Below, piece after piece: positions 18,220-32,810 of a DNA stretch of 45,248 nucleotides (position 1 is the stretch's first letter; every line of letters begins with the position of its first letter). Both the position numbers and the translations under genes were made by a program. Below the pieces are notes generated by a model. That model was not told where the DNA came from. It made no database searches and saw only the letters and a list, made by a program, of their open reading frames with translations. The stretch comes from Kiritimatiellia bacterium (GTDB taxonomy: Bacteria > Verrucomicrobiota > Kiritimatiellia > UBA8416 > JADHWI01), in the NCBI GenBank assembly GCA_030744755.1, contig JASLPY010000041.1, forward strand, positions 1 to 45,248, in the 5' to 3' direction.

Positions 18220-18572
18220 TATCCTGCCTCCTGATACTGCCTGAGCCGGGTCCTGGCCGTGTTGATCTCCTTCTGGGGGATCTTGCGCGTCTTCTTGATG
18301 AAGCCATGCAGCAAAATCATCGTATGCCCGTCAACGGTGAAGAGAACACGAGCAATGCCGTCCGGGACTTTGGTCCGGACTTCCCAGAGATAGGGCCCCA
18401 GTTTCTCCACCAGCGGCATCCCCAGGGGCCAACCAAACTGAACGGTCTTGATGTCTTCCCCGAGCGCCTTCTTGTGCAATGCGGGGAGCGATTTCAACCA
18501 GCGGCGGACGGGTTCTGTTCCGGAGCCCGTCCTGAAAAAGACAACGTTCAGCCTTATGTCGCCGATGCTCAT
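18219..18572 (-). CDS. RelE/HigB-like toxin (phage Gp49-like family)
   Basis: This 117-residue protein matches the Gp49-like/HigB branch of RelE toxins. It has a VVFFRTGSGTEPVRRWLKSLP start, a central GMPLVEKLGPYLWEVR segment, then RVLFTVDGHTMILLHGFIKKTRKIP. These toxins cleave mRNA on the ribosome. The start at 18572 gives the normal family length. The gene is first in a two-gene unit with the XRE antitoxin, overlapping by one base. The pair is flanked by intergenic stretches of 350 and 500 bases, which fits a small acquired module. Confidence 0.85.
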   Translation of the reverse strand: MSIGDIRLNVVFFRTGSGTEPVRRWLKSLPALHKKALGEDIKTVQFGWPLGMPLVEKLGPYLWEVRTKVPDGIARVLFTVDGHTMILLHGFIKKTRKIPQKEINTARTRLRQYQEAG

Positions 18573-19072
18573 TACACGCCCACTGTACCATAATAGGTAC
18601 GCCTGTCAATGCGAATCCTCATCCCTGTCTACCATCCCTGTCTATCAAACACATCCTTGAGCATCTGAGGCAAGAACGGCCGTAATACCGAAACGCAGAG
18701 CAGCTGCGTGCATGTAGTGCCAGCATCAGCCATGGAGCAGTACCTATCGTTGACCGCTCAACGATATAGATTGAAAAACTGCGCTTGTGGGCACCCTCAT
18801 TAATCCTCCGCAATCACTGTTCGCAAAAGTTTTTGCTTTCAGTTTTTTCAGAGTAGTTCTTTCTTGGGTCAAGATCAGTTTGAAGAAGCGCATCGACCTC
18901 TCAACTTCGCGTTAGGATAGCATAGCTTGAGGATGTCTCCTCCGGACACCAGGTAGTCCAACTTGGGCGTTGATTCCCCCTCTCTCCCCGATCCTTGCCA
19001 GCCACGCTTTCGACCGCTAGACTACCGGACACTTGAATTGTCAAAGCGCGTGCTCGAAAAGGAGTTAATAGT
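18573..19072. other. Divergent intergenic region between the toxin gene and the DUF1080 gene
   Basis: These 500 bases should hold the promoters of the toxin-antitoxin unit (-) and of the second exported-protein cluster (+). A direct repeat, ATCCCTGTCTACC followed by ATCCCTGTCTATC, lies at about 18622-18648. I see no gene and no clear promoter hexamers. Confidence 0.45.
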
Positions 19073-19891
19073 ATGAAGAAGCAAATCAGTGTGACTGTGT
19101 GTGCCTCCCTCGTGGCAACAGTATTTGTGGCAGGCGCGGCGGATGTTCCTGAGAAGAACGAGCGTCAGCCGGAACAGACGAGTATAGATGGATTCAGCAA
19201 CACGCCAATGCAGCCTGACGGCAAATGGCATATTCATGACCCGAATCGCACGCAGCCACCAGTTGCAGAGCCGAAGTATGACGGCAAACGCGTTCCGCCC
19301 CCCAACGGCAGCAAGATGCTCTTCGACGGCTCAAACCTGGACCAGTTCGTGAACAAAGGGTGGAAGCTGGAAGACGGTTCAATGATCGCCGCAAAGGGCG
19401 GACAGAAATCGAATGAGAAGTTCGGTGATATACACCTTCATTTCGAATGGCTGGTCCCTGTCGGGCTTAAAGGCTACGGTCAGAAGCAGGGAAATAGCGG
19501 TGTATTTCTGATGGAGCGTTACGAGATCCAGGTTCTGAATTGCTGGGCGAACCGGACGTATCCTGACGGTATGACAGGTGCACTTTACGGACAGCAGCCT
19601 CCGCTGGCTAATGCCTGTCGCAAGCCGGGCGAATGGCAGAGCTATGACCTCCATTTCAAAGCGCCCGTTTTTGAAGACGGCAAACTGGTTACCCCCGCTC
19701 GCATCACAGTCTACCTGAACAACGTTCTCATACAGGATGACGTCGCATTCAATGGGGCTACGGCCTGGAAGCGGCGGCCCACGTACAAGCCGCACGAGCC
19801 GACGGGACGCTTCAGCCTGCAGCATCATGGAAGTCCGGTACGGTACCGGAACATCTGGGTTGCCCCCCTGAAGTTGAAGCTGGGGGAGTAG
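19073..19891 (+). CDS. DUF1080 protein (3-keto-glycoside hydrolase-like), exported
   Basis: This 272-residue exported protein carries one DUF1080 domain of concanavalin-like fold (about residues 75-270): MLFDGSNLDQF, DIHLHFEWLVP, GNSGVFLMERYEIQVLN, EWQSYDLHFKAP, ITVYLNNVLIQDD and the terminal SLQHHGSPVRYRNIWVAPL. Members of this family have been shown to hydrolyse 3-keto-glycosides. That role is plausible here but not proven by any single residue. The ATG at 19073 has AAGGAG upstream and is followed by a signal peptide ending VFVAGAADVP. It is the first gene of a + strand series with two methyltransferase-fold/PQQ propellers and two sulfatases. The gap to the next gene is about 60 bases. Confidence 0.85.
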   Translation: MKKQISVTVCASLVATVFVAGAADVPEKNERQPEQTSIDGFSNTPMQPDGKWHIHDPNRTQPPVAEPKYDGKRVPPPNGSKMLFDGSNLDQFVNKGWKLEDGSMIAAKGGQKSNEKFGDIHLHFEWLVPVGLKGYGQKQGNSGVFLMERYEIQVLNCWANRTYPDGMTGALYGQQPPLANACRKPGEWQSYDLHFKAPVFEDGKLVTPARITVYLNNVLIQDDVAFNGATAWKRRPTYKPHEPTGRFSLQHHGSPVRYRNIWVAPLKLKLGE

Positions 19892-19952
19892 CTTGCTTTC
19901 CCATACACGGTAGAGCTATCCTCCATTGAATTCAATTGGAGGTGCTGAAATC

Positions 19953-23237
<3,285 letters not shown>

Positions 23238-23255
23238 GAAAGGGAAAGACCAACG

Positions 23256-25040
<1,785 letters not shown>

Positions 25041-25074
25041 CAGTGAGTTTGATATCGCCAAAAGATGGCCGAGT

Positions 25075-25210
25075 GAACCCACCCCGTCTCCGCCTAGTGG
25101 CGGATCCACCCCTCCGGGGGAGGGGATCTGGGAGCGAAGAGGGAGGCCACTGGTTCTGGAATCCCCTCCTTGGAGGGGTACTTCCGCGAATGCGGAAGGG
25201 GGGTGGGTTC
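25075..25210. repeat. Nested palindromic repeat (CCCCTCC/GGAGGGG type)
   Basis: Terminal inverted repeats GAACCCACCCC (25075-25085) and GGGGTGGGTTC (25200-25210) enclose several smaller hairpins: CCGCC-TAGT-GGCGG, CCCCTCC-GG-GGGAGGGG, CCCCTCC-TT-GGAGGGG and TTCCGC-GAAT-GCGGAA. It fills most of the gap between the sulfatase and the second propeller fusion. It resembles dispersed palindromic repeats seen in many bacterial genomes and carries no gene. Confidence 0.8.
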
Positions 25211-25318
25211 CCCGTGACTCCTATAGGTCGCGGATACTGGATATTGAGACGGGGGGTTAGCTCCATGACTGGGGCAGGATTCATTACAGGGCGTTAAACA
25301 CGAACAGGAGAAAGAAGG

Positions 25319-28300
25319 ATGAATAGGAGTAAATCGTTAATTGTATCGCTTGTTGCGGTGTTCTGCATGCTTGCATTGATAGGTCAGACAGCCGACTCGG
25401 CCGCTCTTCTCAAGGCATCCGGCGTAAAGGGCGGATTGATTGTTCAGATCGGGGTGGATGATCCAGCTTCGCTTGCCGGGATTGCGGAGGCGGGACCTTA
25501 TCTTGTCCATGGCCTTGATACCGATGCTAAGAAAGTGGAAGCCGCGCGCTCGGCCCTGCTGAAACTCGGACTCTATGGTAAGGTCACCGTGGCGAAGTTC
25601 AACGGGAAGGCCCTGCCGTACGTGGACAATTTTGTGAACCTGGTTGTGACGAGTGACAAGGGGGAAGTGACAAGTGGTGAGATTGAAAGGGTTCTAGTCC
25701 CAGGCGGCAAGCTAGTAGAGAAGGGCTCGATAAAGTCCACAAAACCGACACCTCCCGACACCGACGAGTGGAATCACTTCCTCCATAGCCCGGACAACAA
25801 TGCCGTGGCCCAGGACAGCAAGGTCGGTATGCCCCGTTCGATGCAGTGGGTCTGTGAGCCCCGCTGGGGGAGGAGCCACGAGGAGTTCGCCAGCATGAGT
25901 GCGGCGGTAACCGCAAACGGCAGATACTTCTACATCGTGGACGAGGCGCCGAACGTATCGATTCGATTCATGCCCAACTGGAAGCTGGTGGCCCGCGACG
26001 CGTTCAACGGTGTACTTCTGTGGAAAAGAGGCATATCGCAGTGGAACGATCACCTGAGGCATTTCAGGTCGGGCCCGGCCCACCTGCCTCGCAGGCTGGT
26101 GGCAATTGGGGACAGAGTGTACGCGACCCTTGGTCTTGCTGCCCCCGTGATCGAAATCGACGCGGCTAGCGGAGATGTCCTGAAGACCTACAAGGGTACT
26201 GAGCACACCGAGGAAATACTCGTTGAAGGCGGTGTCATGTACCTGTCTGTTGGAACATCGGAGAAGAAACGGCAGGGCGGCGGTCTGGCCGCCAGGGGCG
26301 AACCCGAACCGACCGATTTCAGATACGTGACCGCAGTCGACGTGAAGTCAGCCAAAGAGCTCTGGCGCAAAGACTATTCAGGCGAGAGAGTCCTGCTTCC
26401 GCTGGGCACGGCCGTAAAAAATGGGCGCGTCTACTGTCAGACTCTCTTCGGATTACACTGTCTTGACGCAGGGTCGGGCAAGGAACTGTGGGAGACCAGG
26501 CGAGAGAGCCCATCCAAGCGCATGGGGTATGCGGCACCAACGCTCGTGGTGACGGACGAAGTCGTTCTGAGCGCGGATAGACTCCCTGGAAAAGAGCCCC
26601 AGGGTAAGGAGCTTGAATGGGGTGTTCATGGCTGGAATGCCGGTGGTTTTGCGCGGAAAGGTGCAAGTTCTCTGTGTGCATATGCTGTTGAAGACGGTAA
26701 GCAACTGTGGTCCGCGCCATGTTCGGAGAAATACAACTCGCAGGTTGATCTCTTTGTGATAAGGGGCCTTGTCTGGTTCAGTCCCGGCTACCAGGGGCGT
26801 GACCTGAAGACGGGTGAGGTCAAAGAGACTATCAATATAAAGGGTGATCGGGTGGGCATGGCTCATCACCGCTGTTACCGTAACAAGGCCTCTGAGAACT
26901 TCATATTCCTTGGCAGATCCGGCATTGAATTGCTGAGCCTCGATAAGGGCTGGATTGGAAATAACAGCTGGGTACGCGGAACGTGTCAGTACGGTATCAT
27001 GCCTTCCTACGGCATGCTCTATGCACCACCCGATGCCTGCGGATGTTTTCTCACAGTGAAGGCTCCGGGCTTCATTGCGGTGGCACCGAAACGGAAATCT
27101 CCAGGTGCGACACCTGAAGACCGTCTCGAAAAGGGACCGGCGTATGGAAAGCCGGCAGGATCCAGGAGTCCGGAAGCAGGCAGCGATTGGCCAATGTACC
27201 GCCGTGATACTGCCCGGAGTGGCGTAACGCCATCGAAGGTGTCTGACACAGTGAAAGAGAGTTGGTCGACGAAGATCGGCGGGGCGGGAAGCAAATTGAC
27301 CCAGCCGGTGATAGCTGATGGACGGGTTTATGTCGCGTCGGTAGACACGCATACGGTACATGCACTTGACGCTACGAACGGCAAGGAACTGTGGTCTTAT
27401 ACAGCTGGCTGCAGGGTCGATAGCTCGCCTTCGATCTACAAAGGCATGGTTTTCTTCGGGTGCACGGATGGATGGGTATACAGCCTCGATGCAGCGACAG
27501 GCAAACTGGCATGGCGTTTCTTGGCGGCTCCCGGCGAGAGCCTGGTGAGCGCGTATGGCCAGCTTGAGTCGCTGTGGCCCGTTCACGGTGCTGTCCTTAT
27601 TCAGAACGATGTGCTGTACGCGACGGCAGGGCGCTCCTCGTATATGGACGGCGGATTCACGTTGTACGCGATCGATCCCGTGACCGGTAAGGAGCTGGCG
27701 AAGAGCACTCTCTATCATCACGATCCCGAGACAGACAAACAGATTCCACGTGAGGGCGGGTTCAACATGGAAGGAACCACCTCGGAGGTCCTTTCCGGCG
27801 ACGGAAACCTGGTCTACCTTAAGCATTTCGCTTTCGATAAATCGGTGAAGAGGACAACGGAAGGCATCAAGCCACATCTCTTTGCGATTACCGGGCTTCT
27901 AGGCGAAGAATGGTTTGTCAGGTCATACTGGACTTTGAGCACTAGCGTTAACGGGGCAGGATGGGGAGGTTGGGCTAGTACCCACAACAAGAATCCGTCC
28001 GGCAGGATTATCTGCTTCGATGATAGCAACGTGTACGGCTACGGTCGCCAATGGGCGGCCGGTGCGGCCACCGGGCATAAGGCGGAGACGTATGGCGTTT
28101 TCAATGTCAGGAGAGCTGGCGGATCTCCGAAGCCTCCTGCGGGCGAGAAGGGGAAGAGGAGAAAGAGTTCAGGCAAAGGCGGAAAACCTCGTGCCGGAAC
28201 CGTGTGGTTCAGCCAGGAATCGATCATCGCCAGGGCTATGGTTGTTGCGGATGACAAGATTGTTGTTGCCGGTCCGCCAAACCTTGCCAAGAAGGCCGAG

Positions 28301-28513
28301 GGTTTCATGGCATTTGCCAACGAGGATGAAGCCGTAGCCGGATACATGGGTAAGAGAGGATCTTACCTGTGCATACTATCGAAGGAGGACGGCAAGCAGA
28401 TCTCGGAGACGACAATGGATGCCATGCCTGTCATAGACGGCATGTCGATGGCTGGTGGCCAGCTCTTCATCTCGCTGAAGAACGGGGAACTGGTGTGTTA
28501 CGGCGGGAATTAG
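25319..28513 (+). CDS. Exported fusion: degenerate SAM-methyltransferase fold plus PQQ-type beta-propeller (copy 2)
   Basis: This 1064-residue paralogue of the gene at 19953 has the same order: signal peptide (to about residue 28), methyltransferase-like domain (about 29-145) and a propeller of PQQ-type blades (AVDVKSAKELWRKD, ALDATNGKELWSY, SLDAATGKLAWRF). The bridge DEWNHFLHSPDNNAVAQD matches copy 1. Motif I is lost: HLGCGDGK of copy 1 is VQIGVDDP here (42-49), although YLVHGLDTDA and LPYVDNFVNLVV remain. SAM binding is therefore unlikely in this copy. A basic segment (GEKGKRRKSSGKGGKPRAG) lies near residue 950. The ATG at 25319 follows AGGAG at normal spacing. A sulfatase follows in the same direction. 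Duplication followed by divergence within the cluster is the simplest explanation. Confidence 0.85.
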   Translation: MNRSKSLIVSLVAVFCMLALIGQTADSAALLKASGVKGGLIVQIGVDDPASLAGIAEAGPYLVHGLDTDAKKVEAARSALLKLGLYGKVTVAKFNGKALPYVDNFVNLVVTSDKGEVTSGEIERVLVPGGKLVEKGSIKSTKPTPPDTDEWNHFLHSPDNNAVAQDSKVGMPRSMQWVCEPRWGRSHEEFASMSAAVTANGRYFYIVDEAPNVSIRFMPNWKLVARDAFNGVLLWKRGISQWNDHLRHFRSGPAHLPRRLVAIGDRVYATLGLAAPVIEIDAASGDVLKTYKGTEHTEEILVEGGVMYLSVGTSEKKRQGGGLAARGEPEPTDFRYVTAVDVKSAKELWRKDYSGERVLLPLGTAVKNGRVYCQTLFGLHCLDAGSGKELWETRRESPSKRMGYAAPTLVVTDEVVLSADRLPGKEPQGKELEWGVHGWNAGGFARKGASSLCAYAVEDGKQLWSAPCSEKYNSQVDLFVIRGLVWFSPGYQGRDLKTGEVKETINIKGDRVGMAHHRCYRNKASENFIFLGRSGIELLSLDKGWIGNNSWVRGTCQYGIMPSYGMLYAPPDACGCFLTVKAPGFIAVAPKRKSPGATPEDRLEKGPAYGKPAGSRSPEAGSDWPMYRRDTARSGVTPSKVSDTVKESWSTKIGGAGSKLTQPVIADGRVYVASVDTHTVHALDATNGKELWSYTAGCRVDSSPSIYKGMVFFGCTDGWVYSLDAATGKLAWRFLAAPGESLVSAYGQLESLWPVHGAVLIQNDVLYATAGRSSYMDGGFTLYAIDPVTGKELAKSTLYHHDPETDKQIPREGGFNMEGTTSEVLSGDGNLVYLKHFAFDKSVKRTTEGIKPHLFAITGLLGEEWFVRSYWTLSTSVNGAGWGGWASTHNKNPSGRIICFDDSNVYGYGRQWAAGAATGHKAETYGVFNVRRAGGSPKPPAGEKGKRRKSSGKGGKPRAGTVWFSQESIIARAMVVADDKIVVAGPPNLAKKAEGFMAFANEDEAVAGYMGKRGSYLCILSKEDGKQISETTMDAMPVIDGMSMAGGQLFISLKNGELVCYGGN

Positions 28514-28669
28514 CGTGTTGTTTCGGGAGTCGGGAGCGAACATACAGTGCGTAAGCAGGAAGGATCAGCCGGGATCCTCCGTCGCTCGGTGAGCTATCGA
28601 TAAGCGGACGAGCTATCGTTTGAAAAACCGAACCAGACGAAGTCCGGCACTTCATTGAAGGGAGCCAAT

Positions 28670-30538
28670 ATGAAATCAAGAGTCTCCGGTGTCCTTGCCG
28701 CCATAGCATTACTCGCACAGCTGTCCGTTCTGTTTGCCGCGGATAAGCCCAATATCCTCTGGTTGACCTCCGAGGATAACAACGTGAACTGGGTGGGGTG
28801 TTACGGCAATCCACATGCCCGGACACCGAACATCGACAAACTTGCCACGGAGGGATTCCAGTACAGGCATTGCTATGCCAACGTACCCGTCTGCGCGCCG
28901 CAACGCAGTACCTGGATCACCGGGGTCCACGCGCTTTCAATGGGTACCACGCCCATGCGTTCGCGCTACGACATTCCGCATGACACGATCAAGTACTACC
29001 CGGATTCCCTGCGCGCCAACGGTTACTACTGCTCGAACGGCGGCAAGACCGACTTCAACATTGGCGGCAGGTCCGACGGCAGTTGCTGGACTTCCGGGAA
29101 ATCCGACTGGAAGAATCTCAAGGAGAATCAGCCGTTCTTCAAGATCATCAACATTGGCACCTCGCACGAGAGCCGGGCATTTGGTGACGTCAGCAATACA
29201 ACCCACAGTCCGGACAAAGTTCGCCTGGCCAAGTACCACCCTGACATCCCGAAAATGCGGCAGAACTATGCGCACTACCACGATGCCGTTAAGCGAATGG
29301 ATGACGAAATAGGGCGTGCGCTTGCGGGCCTGGCCGACAGTGGACTGGCCGAGAATACAATCGTTGTCTACAACTCAGACCATGGCGGTGTCTTGCCACG
29401 AAGCAAACGTTTTCTTTTCAACAGCGGAACACATTGTCCGCTTGTCATCCGGATCCCGGCGAAGTTCAAGTACCTCTGGCCTGCGGCCAAACCCGGAACA
29501 AAGGTTGATCGTATTGTCAGCTTCATCGACATGCCCAAAACCTGGCTGCAGATCACCGGATCCAAGGTCCCGGACACGATGCAGGGCCGTGTCTTTCTGG
29601 GTCCCGACGCCGGTCCCGAACGCCCATACCACGTTAGCTATCGCGAACGCATGGACGAACGGAACGATAATGTCCGCGCAATCCGCAACAAGCGCTTCCT
29701 GTACATTAGGAACTACATGCCGTATGCCCCATGGGGACAGCACCTGCAGTACCTGTGGAAGATGGAAGCGACCCGCGCCTGGGAAGCTCATCATAACGCG
29801 GGCAATACTGACGCCATTACCGGACGCTGGTTTGGAACCAAGCCGACAGAAGAACTGTACGACACCCAGGAAGATCCCGACAACGTCAACAACCTGATAG
29901 ACAAGCCGGAGCACCAGGCGGTGATAAAGGAGCTCCGTGGCGAGCTGCGCAAATGGCAGTTGAGGGTACATGACTCCGGCCTCATGCCGGAAGCCGACCG
30001 CGTGAAACGCGCCAGGGAGAACAACACTACCATCTACGAAATGGTACGAAATCCTGAACTGTACAACCTGGACGCTTACCTGGACGCTGCCGACATAGCG
30101 CTGAAAGAAGATCCTGAAAACATACCCGTCCTTGTGAAGATGACGCAGGACAGCGACTCAGCCATACGCTACTGGGGTTCCGTAGGTCTCTACCTTGTGG
30201 CTGGTGAAGCAAAGCAGGAGCAGGGCGTCATCAGGAAACTCCTGGAAGATGAGTCGCACGAAGTCAGGGCAATGGCCGCCTATAATCTCTACCGGCAGGG
30301 CGATGTCACCGCCGCCAGGGATGCCTTCGACGACTTGTTGAAGAACAACAGTTACGCATCCCTGAAAGTCCTGAACATGATTGATTGGATCGGCGAAGGG
30401 TCTGATGCGCACCGGGAAGTAATCCAGACGGCTAACCTGGGCAGCTACGAGTCCCGCATGAGGGTCAACCTGGGTATGAATCCCCCTGCCAAGCCGAAAG
30501 AAAAAGGCAAACGTAAGGGCAGGGGAAAGAAGAAATAG
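28670..30538 (+). CDS. Type I sulfatase with HEAT-like repeats and basic tail, exported
   Basis: This 622-residue S1-type enzyme starts at 28670 after AAGGGAG. The signal peptide ends at LFAADKPN. Motifs are ILWLTSEDNNVNWVGCYG, where the metal-site acids are Glu-Asp rather than Asp-Asp, C75 in CAPQR (formylglycine cysteine), and VYNSDHGG. From about residue 485 come helical HEAT-like repeats (VLVKMTQDSDSAIRYWGSVGL, KLLEDESHEVRAMAAYNLY). The protein ends in a strongly basic tail, KPKEKGKRKGRGKKK. This belongs to the sulfatase branch often seen in PVC bacteria with a helical-repeat tail. It ends 28 bases before the convergent propeller gene. Sulfatase activity is likely; specificity is unknown. 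Confidence 0.88.
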   Translation: MKSRVSGVLAAIALLAQLSVLFAADKPNILWLTSEDNNVNWVGCYGNPHARTPNIDKLATEGFQYRHCYANVPVCAPQRSTWITGVHALSMGTTPMRSRYDIPHDTIKYYPDSLRANGYYCSNGGKTDFNIGGRSDGSCWTSGKSDWKNLKENQPFFKIINIGTSHESRAFGDVSNTTHSPDKVRLAKYHPDIPKMRQNYAHYHDAVKRMDDEIGRALAGLADSGLAENTIVVYNSDHGGVLPRSKRFLFNSGTHCPLVIRIPAKFKYLWPAAKPGTKVDRIVSFIDMPKTWLQITGSKVPDTMQGRVFLGPDAGPERPYHVSYRERMDERNDNVRAIRNKRFLYIRNYMPYAPWGQHLQYLWKMEATRAWEAHHNAGNTDAITGRWFGTKPTEELYDTQEDPDNVNNLIDKPEHQAVIKELRGELRKWQLRVHDSGLMPEADRVKRARENNTTIYEMVRNPELYNLDAYLDAADIALKEDPENIPVLVKMTQDSDSAIRYWGSVGLYLVAGEAKQEQGVIRKLLEDESHEVRAMAAYNLYRQGDVTAARDAFDDLLKNNSYASLKVLNMIDWIGEGSDAHREVIQTANLGSYESRMRVNLGMNPPAKPKEKGKRKGRGKKK

Positions 30539-30566
30539 GGAATCTCCGCGGTACTACATGGTTCTG

Positions 30567-31874
30567 TTACGGGGTGGCGTTCACTATGTGGTAGAGGTGC
30601 CTGTGGGTTCGCAGGACTATGGAACGGTCGATGAATGCCGGAGAGGCAGTCACCTCGGCCTCGGCGATGTCATTGGTGGCGAGCAGCTTGAACTCGCGAC
30701 CGGGTTCCAGGATGGAACATTTTCCCTTGGTACTGGCGAAGTAGAGCTTGCCACCGGCATAGATGGGTGAAGCACGGAAGCGACCGTGAAGGCTTTTGTG
30801 CCAGATGATCTCGCCGCTCACGGCATCGGCACAGCAGGCAATGCCGGCATCGGCGATCCAGTAGAGTTCCTTATCCAGCAGAAGCGGCGAGGGGATGGTC
30901 GGGACCCAGCGTTTCGAGTTCCAGGCGACGTGACTTTTGGTGACGTCACCCTTGCCGTCGATTCGCACGGCACGCAGGAAGTTTCCGCCGAAACCGGTAC
31001 AGTAATAAACCATTCCGTTGCCGACGGCCGGTTGCACCGAGATGGAAAAACCTTTACCATGATTGGCGCGCCAGATCTCCTCACCCGTTGCCGGATCATA
31101 GGCCGTCAACCATTGCGCGGAAGGCGCCGTTACTCGGTCCTGTCCCGCATGGTGATAGAAGGTGGGTGTGGAGAAAGATTTCTTGAGATCCGTTTTTGCG
31201 ACGGGTGCGAGGGGAGGGCGATCGGTCTTCCAGGTAGTTTTCCCGGTGGTGGTGTCAAGCGCCGCAAGATATTGTACCTCGCGACCGTCGCGAATGACAA
31301 TGAGCAGGTTCTTGTAGACAGCGGGGGAGCTTCCTGGACCTACCTGGTGATCGATGATCAAGCGTCTTTTCCATAGGATTCTTCCGCTCTTTGTGTCGAC
31401 GCAGGCGGTGCCGTAGGTGCCGAAATCGCAATAGATGCGCTCGGTCTCAACGACCGGGGTAGGCGTGGCATAGCTGTTCAGTACATGGGTGGGGTCAGGT
31501 TTGTCGAGATCGAACAGCGTAATGTTCTTGTCGATCTTCCCGGTCTTCATATCCAGGCTGATGAGCTTGAGCGTGATATGGTCCGAAATAAAGCGGGGTT
31601 GGCCTTCAATCTGTGTTTTTCGGGTATTGGTTTCCATTGCTGTTGTGAGCCAGACACGTTCATCGCGAATAACGGGTGATGAATAACCGCGACCGGGGAT
31701 AGCGGTTTTCCAGGCGACGTTCGTGGTTTCGCTCCACGTCGTGGGAGGATCAACGTTTTCGGCCTTTCCTGTGCCGCTGGGACCGCGAAACTGGGGCCAG
31801 GAGGTATCGGCGCCGAAACTGGAGGTGGCGAAGAGCCACAGGCAGAGCGTTGCTGATAAAAAATGTGTGATCAT
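30567..31874 (-). CDS. Exported PQQ-type beta-propeller protein (BamB-like)
   Basis: This 435-residue exported protein starts at 31874 after AGGGAGA and has a signal peptide ending SSFGADTSWP. It opens with WPQFRGPSGTGKAEN, a hallmark of PVC propeller proteins, and is made of repeated PQQ-type blades (SLDMKTGKID, CVDTKSGRILWKRR, ALDTTTGKTTWKT, AYDPATGEEIWRA). No methyltransferase domain and no haem motif are present. Such proteins can be quinoprotein-like or purely structural, and the PQQ-binding residues cannot be checked here. It is convergent with the sulfatase at 28670 and divergent from dtd. Confidence 0.85.
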   Translation of the reverse strand: MITHFLSATLCLWLFATSSFGADTSWPQFRGPSGTGKAENVDPPTTWSETTNVAWKTAIPGRGYSSPVIRDERVWLTTAMETNTRKTQIEGQPRFISDHITLKLISLDMKTGKIDKNITLFDLDKPDPTHVLNSYATPTPVVETERIYCDFGTYGTACVDTKSGRILWKRRLIIDHQVGPGSSPAVYKNLLIVIRDGREVQYLAALDTTTGKTTWKTDRPPLAPVAKTDLKKSFSTPTFYHHAGQDRVTAPSAQWLTAYDPATGEEIWRANHGKGFSISVQPAVGNGMVYYCTGFGGNFLRAVRIDGKGDVTKSHVAWNSKRWVPTIPSPLLLDKELYWIADAGIACCADAVSGEIIWHKSLHGRFRASPIYAGGKLYFASTKGKCSILEPGREFKLLATNDIAEAEVTASPAFIDRSIVLRTHRHLYHIVNATP

Positions 31875-31991
31875 GTAATGTCTCCCTATTCCTTTATCAT
31901 CTATACAGCGGGAAAAGTTTTCTTAAACATCGTGGCATGAATGCATGCTATGCAACGATATGCTCCTGTAAAGGCTAAATTCTACGGTGTC

Positions 31992-32097
31992 TTGCCCAAA
32001 TCGAAAATACGCCTTCGGCGAGATGCTTCGGCAAGCTCAGCATGACAATTCCAAAACTGTCATTCCGAGCGAAGTCGGGGAATCTCGATTTGGGCAA
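31992..32097. repeat. Dispersed palindromic repeat (TCATTCCGAGC type), copy 1
   Basis: A 13-base perfect inverted repeat, TTGCCCAAATCGA (31992-32004) and TCGATTTGGGCAA (32085-32097), encloses an inner hairpin of GCTCAGCATGAC (32035-32046) with GTCATTCCGAGC (32059-32070). The inner sequence belongs to the widely spread TCATTCCGAGC/GCTCGGAATGA repeat type. It sits in the 307-base gap between the divergent propeller and dtd genes. Confidence 0.8.
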
Positions 32098-32181
32098 CAG
32101 GCCGTTGCCTCGTTTTCGTATTGTTGAATCTCCTCTGTTCATGCGAGAATTCGGGTCACTATATGTTCTGGAGGTGTGTGG

Positions 32182-32631
32182 GTGAAAGCGTTGATTCAAA
32201 GGGTCAGCCGGGGAAGTGTGACGATTGACGGGGAGGTTACGGGCAGTGTGGACGCCGGATTTGTTGTTCTTCTCGGTGTGCGGCCGGGGGATACGGAGGA
32301 GGACTCACGCTATCTTGCTCACCGTACCGTTAATCTGCGGGTCTTCGCCGACGCCGACGATAAAATGAACCTTTCACTGGAGAATACCGGGGGAGGGATC
32401 CTTGTCATATCTCAGTTCACGTTGTACGCGAGTACGAAAAAGGGCAACCGCCCCAGCTTCATTGGTGCAGCTAAACCAGAACTAGCGGAGGCCCTTTACG
32501 AGGAGTACGTGGCTGCCCTTCGCCGTGCATTGGGGAACGATCGAGTGGCCACGGGACGTTTCGGCGCGATGATGTCCGTCGAGATCATAAACGACGGCCC
32601 CGTCACCATTGAATTGACGACGGATTCTTGA
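32182..32631 (+). CDS. dtd: D-aminoacyl-tRNA deacylase
   Basis: This 149-residue cytoplasmic enzyme removes D-amino acids wrongly attached to tRNA. The GTG at 32182 is chosen because GGAGG lies 7 bases upstream and the protein then begins MKALIQRVSRGSV, as in the family. The signature SQFTLYASTKKGNRPSF and the C-terminal GRFGAMMSVEIINDGPVTI are both present. The length is normal. It opens the housekeeping block and is followed by a hairpin that may end its transcript. Confidence 0.95.
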   Translation: MKALIQRVSRGSVTIDGEVTGSVDAGFVVLLGVRPGDTEEDSRYLAHRTVNLRVFADADDKMNLSLENTGGGILVISQFTLYASTKKGNRPSFIGAAKPELAEALYEEYVAALRRALGNDRVATGRFGAMMSVEIINDGPVTIELTTDS

Positions 32632-32664
32632 GGACCTGATATAGGCATTCCAGTGAGGGAAATC

Positions 32665-32694
32665 TAACCACCAGCGCTCCAGCGCGGGTGGTTA
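32665..32694 (+). terminator. Terminator-like hairpin after dtd
   Basis: TAACCACC (32665-32672) pairs with GGTGGTTA (32687-32694), and GCGCT pairs with AGCGC inside. A clear T-run is missing, so this may be a terminator of weak type or only a structured repeat. Confidence 0.4.
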
Positions 32695-32810
32695 CATTCT
32701 CCTGTTCCTGAGTCAGTGGCGTAACAGAGGAAAATCCTGAACCCCGTATTTGAATAGGTCGGCGAATATGCTTTAATGGTAGTAGTGATTCTGATAAGCA
32801 AGGTCGCCTT

